A DNA stretch of 64,000 nt from an uncultured Clostridia bacterium (GTDB lineage: Bacteria; Bacillota; Clostridia; Christensenellales; Borkfalkiaceae), in NCBI GenBank assembly GCA_947598205.1, contig CANQFB010000004.1, positions 62,001 to 126,000 on the forward strand, in the 5' to 3' direction. The notes below the pieces were generated by a model that saw only the letters and a program-made list of their open reading frames with translations, was not told the DNA's origin and did no database searches. Numbering within the stretch: position 1 is the stretch's first letter; every line of letters begins with the position of its first letter. The position numbers and the translations under genes are program-made. This document shows, piece after piece, positions 53,144-60,566 of this stretch.

Positions 53144-54193
53144 TCAATTTGCCGAAGCTGGTCTGGCGGGTTTTGTCTTCACATGATCTGCGATCACAAG
53201 GGCAAAGTTTGCGAGCGCAAAGATGAGGATGACGATCTGTGCGGCCGACCCAAAATTCGTCCCCTTGATCCCCAAAGGTCCGATAATTGCGGCGATGAGC
53301 CCGAACATTGCCACCGTGTCCGCAAGCCACGTCGCCCTGCGGAACTTTTTCGGTTGAATACGGGGCACAGAAAGCTGTTTGAAATATCGGATGAGTTGCA
53401 AAACGCAGAAGAGAATGAGGCAAAGGGTCACGATGACGCCGAAGGCGCATGTGAGCAGCGCCGAACTTCCCACGATCCCGTCAGGCCCCGATGCCCCGTT
53501 GAGGTAATCGAGGAAATTCATCTCGACCTTCCCCACCTTCATAAGGGGTTGTCCCGCAAAGGCGAGCACTAAGACGGTGCAAAGCATTCCGCACGCCGTC
53601 AAGATGAAGTGCAGAAGCGTTGTTTTATCCGCGAAGGTCTCTTTCGCAACGGGCAAAAAGCGAAGAACGATCATCGCCCCGACCATCGCCCCGCCAATCA
53701 CAGCGCCTGCGATCGCTCCCGCATTCAAACGGTATCCCATCGGTTCGCCTGCATAGAGGGCGAGAATGGCCACTTGCGTAAAGAGGAAGGCGGCATATGC
53801 ACCGTAAGCGCTCCCGCACGCCTTGCTGAAATCCTTTGATTTTGTGCCGCGGACAAACGTGACAATGCCGCGGATGAGCACCACGAGAAGGGCGATGAGC
53901 ATGCCCACGACGGAGACGGTCGCCAGCACATACCGAAGAAGGGTGCCGAGATCGGGTCCCGTCGTTGTTCCCATTAGTTTGATGAGGGTGTCCCACGAAG
54001 ATCCCGCGGAAAAGTTGAAGAATTCAAAGACGCCGAATCCCTCTCCGTGCCCCGCCGTGAGGCCGCCGAGACAGCCGCAGACGATCGAGATCGCGATAAC
54101 GACAAGCCCCAAGATGCCCGCAATGAGCGAAAATTTCCCGCTCTTTTGCCCGTTCGCACCGCTCTCCGGTGCGACGCCGATAGTGTTTTCCAT
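53144..54193 (-). CDS. Multi-span membrane protein (module 3)
   Basis: I do not recognise this 349-residue protein. It has about eight hydrophobic segments (near 24-48, 84-113, 133-148, 160-182, 195-215, 242-268, 290-305, 320-338), short loops and a basic C-terminus. There are no transport signature motifs. GAGAGGAG precedes the ATG. It is divergent from a small XRE gene and has an operator inside its promoter, the same arrangement as modules 1 and 2, although the protein itself is not their paralogue. Confidence 0.75.
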   Translation of the reverse strand: MENTIGVAPESGANGQKSGKFSLIAGILGLVVIAISIVCGCLGGLTAGHGEGFGVFEFFNFSAGSSWDTLIKLMGTTTGPDLGTLLRYVLATVSVVGMLIALLVVLIRGIVTFVRGTKSKDFSKACGSAYGAYAAFLFTQVAILALYAGEPMGYRLNAGAIAGAVIGGAMVGAMIVLRFLPVAKETFADKTTLLHFILTACGMLCTVLVLAFAGQPLMKVGKVEMNFLDYLNGASGPDGIVGSSALLTCAFGVIVTLCLILFCVLQLIRYFKQLSVPRIQPKKFRRATWLADTVAMFGLIAAIIGPLGIKGTNFGSAAQIVILIFALANFALVIADHVKTKPARPASAN

Positions 54194-54240
54194 ACAATAA
54201 CTCCTCTCTTGTCAATTTCCGCTTCAGCGGAGTTGTCTCT

Positions 54241-54298
54241 ATTATAACTCATTTGAGTTTACTTATCAACTGTTTTGAGTTATTAAAATAACCCATTT
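54241..54298 (-). promoter_or_regulatory. Promoter of module 3 with dyad operators
   Basis: On the minus strand: TTGATA (54264-54269), 17-bp spacer, TATAAT (54241-54246). The perfect dyad AACTCATTTGAGTT (54246-54259) lies in the spacer. A degenerate copy, AACTGTTTTGAGTT (54268-54281), and a GTTATT / AATAAC dyad (about 54279-54292) follow toward the regulator gene. Confidence 0.8.
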
Positions 54299-54335
54299 TC
54301 GTTATAAAATAGCGCAAAAGGGGGAAAATTTTTGC

Positions 54336-54635
54336 ATGATGAACATTCTCGATCGGATAGACGAACTCCGTAAGGCACGCGGGTGGTCGATCAACAATCT
54401 TGCCATGGAGGCGATGCTCACGCAGTCCACCGTCAACAATCTCTATTCGCGTAAATCCGAACCTAAACTTTCGACGCTCCGCGCGATCTGCGGCGCATTC
54501 GGGATCACCCTCTCCGAGTTTTTTGCAGAGGAGGACGGCGAGGGCGGGACGTGCGCCGAACTTCACCGCCGCATCGACCGTATGACGCCCGCACGGCGCG
54601 AGGCCCTGCTCGCCTTTCTCGACGCGATGCGTTAA
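54336..54635 (+). CDS. XRE-family transcriptional regulator (module 3)
   Basis: The 99-residue protein has a Cro/CI-type helix-turn-helix (about 5-65): RIDELRKARGWSINNLAMEA, TQSTVNNLYSRKSEPKLSTL and ICGAFGITLSEFFAEE. A short acidic segment and a helical tail (LHRRIDRMTPARREALLAFL) may dimerise. It starts at one of two adjacent ATGs (54336, 54339). It resembles the module 1 regulator in the TLxxxCxxxGxTxxEFF pattern. Confidence 0.92.
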   Translation: MMNILDRIDELRKARGWSINNLAMEAMLTQSTVNNLYSRKSEPKLSTLRAICGAFGITLSEFFAEEDGEGGTCAELHRRIDRMTPARREALLAFLDAMR

Positions 54636-54650
54636 CCTCTTTCTAAAGAT

Positions 54651-54687
54651 AAAAAAGCCCGCCTCACACACGAAGCGGGTTTTTTTC
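54651..54687. terminator. Bidirectional terminator
   Basis: GCCCGC / GCGGGT (54657-54662, 54675-54680) with A and T runs on either side, between the module 3 regulator (+) and the metal ATPase (-). Confidence 0.75.
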
Positions 54688-54704
54688 TTTCATTTAATCT
54701 TTCT

Positions 54705-56759
54705 TCAAAGTTTCGCGCGCATGCGCAGGGAGTTGAGGACGGCGAGGAGCATGACGCCGACGTCGCCGAACACTGCCGCCCAGAGCGGAATAAAGCCGAA
54801 GACGGAGAGCGCCATGAGCGCGACCTTCACCGCGATGGAGAAGATGATATTCTCGAAGACGATGCGGCGGGTCTTCTTCGCCCCCTTCAGCGCCTTCGGG
54901 AGGGAGCGAAGGCCGGAGGAGAGGACAAAATCGCTCGCCTCGATGGCCGCGTCGCTCGAAAGTCCGCCCATGGCCACGGCAACGTCGCTCGCCGCCATGA
55001 CGGGGGTATCGTTGATGCCGTCCCCCACATAGAGGAGGGGGCCGCCCGCCTTGAGTTCTTCGGCGCGGAGGGGCTTTTCCTCGGGCAGAAGACGGGCGCA
55101 GACGCGGTCGACGGGGAGGTCCTTCAAGGCCTCGCGGGCACGTTCCTCCGTATCCCCCGTGAGGACCGCGATCGAAGAGACGCCCTCTTTTTTCAGATCC
55201 TCGAGGGCCTCCTTTGCTTCGCTGCGGAGGCGGTCGGCGATCTCGATATGGCCGAGAAGCGTGCCTTCCTCCGCGACATAGACGATGAGGTTGGGGCACG
55301 TTTCATCTTCTACGGGGATACCATGTCCGCGCATGAGGCGAGCGCTCCCCACGAGGATCTTCTTGCCATCGACGACGGACGAGATACCCATGCCCGCGAT
55401 CTCCTCGCAAAATTCAGCCTTCTGGGCATCGATCCCCGCAAAAGCCTCGGCAAGGGGGTGAGAAGAGTTCTTCTCGGCCGCGGCGGCGAGCAAAAGGGTG
55501 CGCTCATCTCCGACGACCTTCGCAATGGAGAATTTGCCCTCGGTGAGCGTGCCCGTCTTATCGAAGGCCGCAACCTTTATCTTCGCGAGAAGATCGAGCC
55601 CGACTGCTCCCTTCGCAAGAACGCCGCACCGCGCCAGCGTTCCCACGCCGGAAAAGTAGGTGAGGGGGACCGAGATGATGAGCGCGCATGGGCAGGAGAT
55701 GACGAGGAAATTGAGCGCACGGGCGATCCAGACGGAGAAGTTATACCCCTGAAACAGCGGCGGTATGACGGCGAGAAGGAGGGCGCAGAGCACGACGACG
55801 GGCGTATAGATGCGGGCGAAATTTGTGATGAATTTTTCGGGTTTCGCCTTCTTCGCCGAGGAATTTTCCACCATCTCCAAAATCTTCGATACGGCGCTCT
55901 CCGAGGAGGGGCGGAGGACTTCGCATGTGATGACGCTCCCCTCGTTCACGCAACCCGAAAGCACTTCGTCCTTCGGGCCGACTTCCCGAAGATAGGCCTC
56001 GCCCGTGAGCGACTTGGTATCGAGCGAAGTCGTGCCTTCGAGGATGCGGCAATCGACGGGGATCTTATCCCCCCGCCTTATGAGAACGGTATCGCCCACG
56101 GCAAGCTCTTCGGGGGCGACCTCCTCCTGCCCTCCTTCCATGAGCCTGATGGCCGTATCGCTCTTGAGGCTCAAAAGGCGGGAGATGGAGGAGCGGGAAG
56201 AGCCGACGGCGATGGCCTGAAGAAGTTCGCCGATCTCATAGAGGAGCATGACGGCGGCGCCCTCCAAATTCTCCCCGATGGCGAATGCGCCCGCCGCGGC
56301 GATGGTCATGAGCAGGTTCTCGTCGAGAAGGACCGCGGGATGAAAGCCGCCGCGAAAGATGCGGGGGAAGTTCAGTGCAACCTTCCAAAGGACGCCCCAG
56401 CCCGCGGCGAGAGCGGAGGCGAGGAAGAGTGCGAAGCTCACCCAAGGCTGGAGGGAGAGGATGCGCAAAATGAGCGCGGGCAGAAAGAGGGCGGCGCCGA
56501 CCGAGATGGAGACGATCTCGGGGATATGGCGGTCCTTTTTTTGCGGGGCGTTCCCGTCGATAATCTCCACCTTCTCGAAGCGGGAGATGAGGCCGATCGC
56601 CTTCTTCAAAGCCTCCTCCCCCTCATAATCGAGCGTCACCTTCTGGTTGATGAAATCTGCGCTCGCCGCGCGCACCCCCGCAATGGCAGCAAGCTCCTCC
56701 GAGAGCTCCGCGGCGCAGTTCGCGCAATCTAAATTCTTGATGCGAATGACTTTGTGCAT
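54705..56759 (-). CDS. Heavy-metal-transporting P1B-ATPase (Zn/Cd/Pb type)
   Basis: The 684-residue pump has one N-terminal metal-binding domain (LDCANCAAEL, CxxC), eight membrane helices, the CPC motif in SCPCALIISVP, the phosphorylation site DKTGTLTEG and GDGINDTPV. CPC with this membrane context, together with the adjacent ArsR gene, points to export of Zn, Cd or Pb (CadA/ZntA) rather than Cu. The usual HP motif is present as SSHPLAEA. It is probably co-transcribed with the regulator upstream (64 bp gap). Confidence 0.94.
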   Translation of the reverse strand: MHKVIRIKNLDCANCAAELSEELAAIAGVRAASADFINQKVTLDYEGEEALKKAIGLISRFEKVEIIDGNAPQKKDRHIPEIVSISVGAALFLPALILRILSLQPWVSFALFLASALAAGWGVLWKVALNFPRIFRGGFHPAVLLDENLLMTIAAAGAFAIGENLEGAAVMLLYEIGELLQAIAVGSSRSSISRLLSLKSDTAIRLMEGGQEEVAPEELAVGDTVLIRRGDKIPVDCRILEGTTSLDTKSLTGEAYLREVGPKDEVLSGCVNEGSVITCEVLRPSSESAVSKILEMVENSSAKKAKPEKFITNFARIYTPVVVLCALLLAVIPPLFQGYNFSVWIARALNFLVISCPCALIISVPLTYFSGVGTLARCGVLAKGAVGLDLLAKIKVAAFDKTGTLTEGKFSIAKVVGDERTLLLAAAAEKNSSHPLAEAFAGIDAQKAEFCEEIAGMGISSVVDGKKILVGSARLMRGHGIPVEDETCPNLIVYVAEEGTLLGHIEIADRLRSEAKEALEDLKKEGVSSIAVLTGDTEERAREALKDLPVDRVCARLLPEEKPLRAEELKAGGPLLYVGDGINDTPVMAASDVAVAMGGLSSDAAIEASDFVLSSGLRSLPKALKGAKKTRRIVFENIIFSIAVKVALMALSVFGFIPLWAAVFGDVGVMLLAVLNSLRMRAKL

Positions 56760-56822
56760 GATGATTCCCTTATTTAGAATTTTATCGAAATAAGCTATTT
56801 TTTGCGTTTTTTATCAAAAAAT

Positions 56823-57170
56823 CTACAATTTACAGTGCAAATGCGCACATGCAAGCTCGAGGACGGCGACGACATGCTCATCGGAGAGCGAGTAGACGAT
56901 GTTCTGCCCGTCGCGGCGGGACTTGACCATGCCGCACGCCTTCAAAAGGCGGAGCTGGTGGCTCACGGCGCTCTGTGCCCCCCCGACGGCCTCGACGATA
57001 TGGAAGACGCACATCTCCCCGTGGCGCAGGGCGAATAAGATCTTGAGGCGCGAGGGCTCGGAGATCGCCTTGAAAATGGCGGCGACGCGCCCCACCTCTT
57101 CCTCGGGCGGCATGTTCTCGAGCGCCCGCTTGGCGGCCTGTTCATGTTCGGCCTTATGACTGCATTCCAT
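56823..57170 (-). CDS. ArsR/SmtB-family metal-responsive repressor
   Basis: This 115-residue winged-helix repressor has the DNA-binding segment GGAQSAVSHQLRLLKACG. Candidate metal ligands are Cys3 and His5 near the N-terminus, Cys in EMCVFHI (the second Cys of the classic ELCVCDL is replaced by His), and His/Cys residues at the end (HLHC). This is close to CadC/CmtR, which release the operator when Cd, Pb or Zn binds. The ligand set differs from the textbook pattern, so metal preference is open. Confidence 0.92.
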   Translation of the reverse strand: MECSHKAEHEQAAKRALENMPPEEEVGRVAAIFKAISEPSRLKILFALRHGEMCVFHIVEAVGGAQSAVSHQLRLLKACGMVKSRRDGQNIVYSLSDEHVVAVLELACAHLHCKL

Positions 57171-57186
57171 ATTTTTCTCCTATATC

Positions 57187-57212
57187 AATATATGAATAAC
57201 TGTTCATATATT
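57187..57212 (-). promoter_or_regulatory. ArsR/SmtB operator
   Basis: A perfect inverted repeat, AATATATGAA / TTCATATATT with a 6-base centre, matches the 12-2-12 dyads of SmtB/CadC repressors (ATATGAACAGTTATTCATAT in the middle). It begins at the -10 box of the promoter TTGACA-18-TAATAT (57208-57237). Confidence 0.85.
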
Positions 57213-57221
57213 ACTACAAAT

Positions 57222-57245
57222 AAAACCGCTCTGTCAAGCGGTTTT
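57222..57245. terminator. Terminator of the rluA transcript containing the arsR -35 box
   Basis: AAAACCGCT / AGCGGTTTT is a perfect 9-bp stem with a 6-base loop and A/T runs. On the minus strand the loop and the first stem base read TTGACA, the -35 box of the metal-resistance operon. One short sequence thus ends one unit and starts the next. Confidence 0.7.
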
Positions 57246-57255
57246 GAAAAATTTC

Positions 57256-58062
57256 TTATATATTTTTTTGGGAGAGGAAGGTCTTTCCGTCCAAATAGGC
57301 GAGCAAAATCCCCCCGCCGAGGGTGAGCTCCTTGGCGACGAGCCTTTGGCGCGTTGCATGGAGCGCCCTGTTCTTTGCGTGGTCGCCGTACTTCTCGTCG
57401 CCGACGACGGGGTGGCCGATGAAGGCGAGGTGTGCCCTGATCTGGTGCGTCTTACCCGTGTGAAGGGTAACTTTCAGAAGCGTCGTCTCTCCGCGCTCCT
57501 CCAAAACTTCATAAGAGGTCGCGATCCTCTCCCCCCGCCCCGCGGTGTTGATGCGCACGCGCGCATTCTCCCCGTCCTTCTCGAGAAAGGCTTCGAGCGT
57601 ATCTGCGGGCCTTTCCATCCTCCCGAAGACGAGGGCGAGGTAGTTTTTCTCCACGCGGCGTTCCCGGAAGGCAGAAAGCAGTTCCCCCTCCGCCTCTCTG
57701 TTTTTGGCGAAGATCAAAAGGCCCTCGGTGTTGCGGTCGAGGCGGTGGATAAAGTAGCGTTCCCCCTCATCCTCGAGCGCGCGGAAGACGGCCTCCGAAG
57801 AGACACCGCTCTCCTTATCTGCGACGAGCACATTTTCGTCTTCATATAAAATTGTATACGCGCGAAGGGCCTCCTCGGCGGGGGTCATGTAGAAGGCGAC
57901 CTCATCGCCCGAATGAAGCGTGACGTTTTCGCCCACCTTTTTGCCGTTGACGCGCACGTCCTTCCTCTTGAGAAGCCTGCGGAGCGCCATCGACGCCTGC
58001 GCGCACGTTGCGTCGGCGAAGGCGTTTAGCGAACATTTTTCCTGCACGAGATACTTTTTCAC
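57256..58062 (-). CDS. RluA-family pseudouridine synthase
   Basis: The 268-residue enzyme has an N-terminal S4 RNA-binding domain (about 12-60) and a pseudouridine synthase domain with the catalytic Asp in HRLDRNTEGL, then HTGKTHQIRAHL. It isomerises uridines in rRNA or tRNA; the exact site is unknown (RluD/YjbO-like). The start is GTG 58062. The S4 domain lies within the 161 bp shared with the annotated end of feoB2, which argues that this frame is the real one there. Confidence 0.92.
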   Translation of the reverse strand: MKKYLVQEKCSLNAFADATCAQASMALRRLLKRKDVRVNGKKVGENVTLHSGDEVAFYMTPAEEALRAYTILYEDENVLVADKESGVSSEAVFRALEDEGERYFIHRLDRNTEGLLIFAKNREAEGELLSAFRERRVEKNYLALVFGRMERPADTLEAFLEKDGENARVRINTAGRGERIATSYEVLEERGETTLLKVTLHTGKTHQIRAHLAFIGHPVVGDEKYGDHAKNRALHATRQRLVAKELTLGGGILLAYLDGKTFLSQKNI

Positions 58063-59782
58063 GATTTTTTCCGATGATCAGCCCCCCGATGAGGGGAGCG
58101 AGCGCGAGGGCGATATAGACCGCCCCGCCGATGAGGGAGAAGTAGACGGCATACGAAAGAAGGAGGGCGGAAACCGTCTGCCAAGCGGCATAGAGGAGGG
58201 CGCGGCCCTTACCCACTTCCCGCGCGGTGGCGGCGATGGCCGAGACGCAGGGCGAACAGGCGAGGATGAAGACGGCGAACGAAAACGCACTCGCGCCTGA
58301 ATACGGGAATGTCCCGTAGAGCATGGCGATTGCCCCCGCGACGTTCTCCTTCGCAATGAGCCCCGAGAGGGCGGCATAGGCGATCCGCCAATCCCCCATT
58401 CCGACGGGCGCAAACAGCCATTTGAGCCCCCCGCAAACGGTGGCGAGCATGCTCTCTTCCGCGCTGCAAAGCCCGAAGGAAAAGTTGAAGGAAGAGAGAA
58501 ACCACGAGAGGAGAAAGAAAGCGAGAATGACCGTTGCCACCTTTATTATAAACTGTTTTATCTGAAAGAGCAAGGATTTAAGGACGAAAAGCGGCCGCGG
58601 GAGCTGGAGCGGGGCGAGTTCGGCGAGGAAGGGCGCCGTCTTCTTCTTAAAGAACAGGGCAACGAGCATGGAGAGGGCGACGCCGAGGATATATAAAAGA
58701 ATGACGGCCGCAAAGGGATCTTTGAAGAAGGAGGCGGAGAGGGCGAGATAGACGGGAAGTTTTGCGCTACACGAGATGTATGGCAGGCACAAAATGACCC
58801 GTTTTTGCATGTCCTTATCGTCGAGGCCGCGGGTCGTCGTGACGGCCGCGGCCGTACAGCCGAAGCCCATTAGAAGGGAGAAGACCGCCCGCCCCGAGAG
58901 GCCGATCTTCGCAAAAAATCCGTCGGTGAGAATGGCGAGGCGGGAAAGAAGCCCGCTCTCCTCCAACAGGATCAAAAAGAGGTGTAAAAGGGCGATCTGA
59001 GGAAGAAAGCAAAGAACGCTCCCAAGGCTTTTCAAGATGCCGTCTTTTACGAGGCTTCGCACGATTTTTGAGGGGATACCCTCGGACATGCCCCCAAGAT
59101 AATCTATGAAGAGCCATTCGATCCCCTCCTTCATGCGGTCTCCCAAGAGGCCCTTCGCGAAGGTGAGAAGGAAGGCGAGAAGGAGGAGGGCGAAAAAGAG
59201 AGGAAGGCCGATAAACCCGTTCAAAAGGAGTTTGTCGGCGCGGGAGAGCCCGCCGCGCACGGGGCGGACGATGGCGTAGACATCGGAATTTTTCACGGCG
59301 CACGGGGGCGCAGAAAGGAGGGCGGAAAGCCCCTCTTTAAGCCTCTTTTCTTCGGCAAGATAGACGGGAAGGCCGAGCAGGGCGGAGAGGGCGGGCACAT
59401 CGACCCCTCCCCCGTCGCGCTCGAACCGCCTCTTTTTCGTGAGAACGAGGGCGCACCGCCTCCCCTTCTTTGTGAGCTCGGCCATGAGGGGCACGAACTG
59501 CCCGATGCGGCCGCATTCGGCGACGAAGAGAAGGGCGGCCTGCGGGCGGTCTTCGATATATTTGCAGGCGAATTTCTCTTCGAGACTCCCTCCCGCCGCC
59601 GTATAGATGCCGGGAAGATCGACGATCTCGGCCCTTCTTCCGCCCAGATCCGTCTCCTTGGATAGGGCATCTACCGTGACGCCGTGATAGTTGCCCACAT
59701 GCGCATGTGCGCGCGTGAGGCGGTTGAAAAGGGCGCTCTTACCCGCATTGGGATTGCCGACGAGCAGGATCAGATCCGCCAT
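57902..59782 (-). CDS. Divergent second FeoB-like transporter
   Basis: This 626-residue protein has GNPNAGKSALFN (G1), GNYHGVTVD (G2) and DLPGIYTA (G3), but the G4 motif NxxD is replaced by TKKR in LVLTKKRRF. The membrane part keeps the Gate motifs YISCSAKLPV and CSPCVSAIAATARE. ATG 59782 is chosen because the frame open to 60241 covers feoA. The last 50 or so residues after LIIGKNREK are Arg-rich and overlap rluA by 161 bp. One extra A in the A6 run at 58065-58070 would end the protein at the rluA start in the usual four-base overlap. It is either a mutated or assembly-affected end, or a genuine extension. Confidence 0.85.
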   Translation of the reverse strand: MADLILLVGNPNAGKSALFNRLTRAHAHVGNYHGVTVDALSKETDLGGRRAEIVDLPGIYTAAGGSLEEKFACKYIEDRPQAALLFVAECGRIGQFVPLMAELTKKGRRCALVLTKKRRFERDGGGVDVPALSALLGLPVYLAEEKRLKEGLSALLSAPPCAVKNSDVYAIVRPVRGGLSRADKLLLNGFIGLPLFFALLLLAFLLTFAKGLLGDRMKEGIEWLFIDYLGGMSEGIPSKIVRSLVKDGILKSLGSVLCFLPQIALLHLFLILLEESGLLSRLAILTDGFFAKIGLSGRAVFSLLMGFGCTAAAVTTTRGLDDKDMQKRVILCLPYISCSAKLPVYLALSASFFKDPFAAVILLYILGVALSMLVALFFKKKTAPFLAELAPLQLPRPLFVLKSLLFQIKQFIIKVATVILAFFLLSWFLSSFNFSFGLCSAEESMLATVCGGLKWLFAPVGMGDWRIAYAALSGLIAKENVAGAIAMLYGTFPYSGASAFSFAVFILACSPCVSAIAATAREVGKGRALLYAAWQTVSALLLSYAVYFSLIGGAVYIALALAPLIGGLIIGKNREKVSRAGKMFAKRLRRRNVRAGVDGAPQASQEEGRARQRQKGGRKRHASFGR

Positions 59783-60000
59783 ATGCGCACCTTCTTCGCC
59801 ACCTCTTTTTCCATGGCGATACGGCTGTTTGCGGCCTCGATGAGATACCCATGTCCGAAGAAGGACCTCTTGAGAAGGGTGATCTTCGCCCCGCTGAAGA
59901 CGCCGAGCGCGACAAGGCGGTCGAAGAGGTCTCCTTCGCATTCCACCTTGAGCACGACGGCCCTCTCGCCCTTTTTGAGATCGGTGATGTCCATATCCAT
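59770..60000 (-). CDS. FeoA family protein of the second feo pair
   Basis: The 76-residue FeoA-like protein shows LFDRLVALGVFSGAKITLLK and ends in a basic RIAMEKEVAKKVRIWRI. It overlaps feoB2 by 13 bp, so the two are coupled. No metal-responsive dyad like that of the main feo leader is seen upstream. A CCATGTCCG motif copy lies in FGHGYLI. Confidence 0.9.
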   Translation of the reverse strand: MDMDITDLKKGERAVVLKVECEGDLFDRLVALGVFSGAKITLLKRSFFGHGYLIEAANSRIAMEKEVAKKVRIWRI

Positions 60001-60039
60001 AAAAAATGCGGACCCGACGCAAAATATGCGCGGATCCGC
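60001..60039 (-). terminator. Terminator between the DUF378 gene and feoA2
   Basis: On the minus strand GCGGATCCG and CGGGTCCGC form an imperfect stem with inner GCA/TGC pairs, followed by ATTTTTT. Confidence 0.65.
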
Positions 60040-60054
60040 CTTCTTCCTTTGGTC

Positions 60055-60294
60055 TTATTTCGTCTCGCGGACGGTGCGATTGCCGCGAAGTTTCAAAGCC
60101 CCGTTCGTGATGATGGGCGAGATGATGAGCCAAATCGCCGCAAGCGCGATGAGCGAATAGATGATGATCGAACCGATCGCGCGCGGGCCCATGAAGATGG
60201 CCGAGACGAGGTTGAAGTTGAAGATGCCGAACATTCCCCAATTGAGCGCCCCGAGGAGCACGAGGATGTAGGCGATGAGATTTGCAATGACCAT
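60055..60294 (-). CDS. DUF378 small membrane protein
   Basis: The 79-residue protein has two membrane helices (about 2-22 and 38-60) with the DUF378 pattern LVLLGALNWGMFGIFNFNLV. Function is unknown. ATG 60294 has AGGAGG seven bases upstream; the frame open to 60504 covers a repeat. Confidence 0.88.
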   Translation of the reverse strand: MVIANLIAYILVLLGALNWGMFGIFNFNLVSAIFMGPRAIGSIIIYSLIALAAIWLIISPIITNGALKLRGNRTVRETK

Positions 60295-60360
60295 TGTGTT
60301 TCCTCCTGAACCTATCTTGCGCGATATGAAGATCTTTATGCGGAGAGCAGTATTTTTATA

Positions 60361-60480
60361 ATGCGGTGATGCTTCGACAAGTTCAGCATGACGATGGGAA
60401 TGGTGCTTCGGCTTCGCTACTTCGCGCAGAGCGCGCCTCGACAGCTCCCCCTCAAGGGGTAGCCAAGGGATCGCGTGGTT
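60361..60480. repeat. Hairpin-rich intergenic repeat (R6)
   Basis: This segment contains GCTTCGACAAGTTCAGCATG, GCTTCGGCTTCGC, GCGCAGAGCGCGC and AGCTCCCCCTCAAGGGG pieces like those of R2 and R4. The rest of 60295-60566 holds only the terminator of the next gene. Confidence 0.6.
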
Positions 60481-60490
60481 TTCGTTTACC

Positions 60491-60527
60491 AAAAAAGTCC
60501 GCACGGACTTGCCGCACGGACTCTTTT
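60491..60527 (-). terminator. Terminator of the giant surface-protein gene
   Basis: On the minus strand AGTCCG ... CGGACT with further GTCCG/CGGAC pairing is followed by six Ts. Confidence 0.7.
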
Positions 60528-60566
60528 TGTGTGAAGGCTTATTCAGCCTTGGGTTTTAGCCTTGGG

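Noticed and set aside
46727..54635. Prophage remnant because of several XRE regulators
   Set aside because: No integrase, terminase, capsid, lysis genes or attachment sites are present, and housekeeping genes (ade, rdgB) are interspersed.
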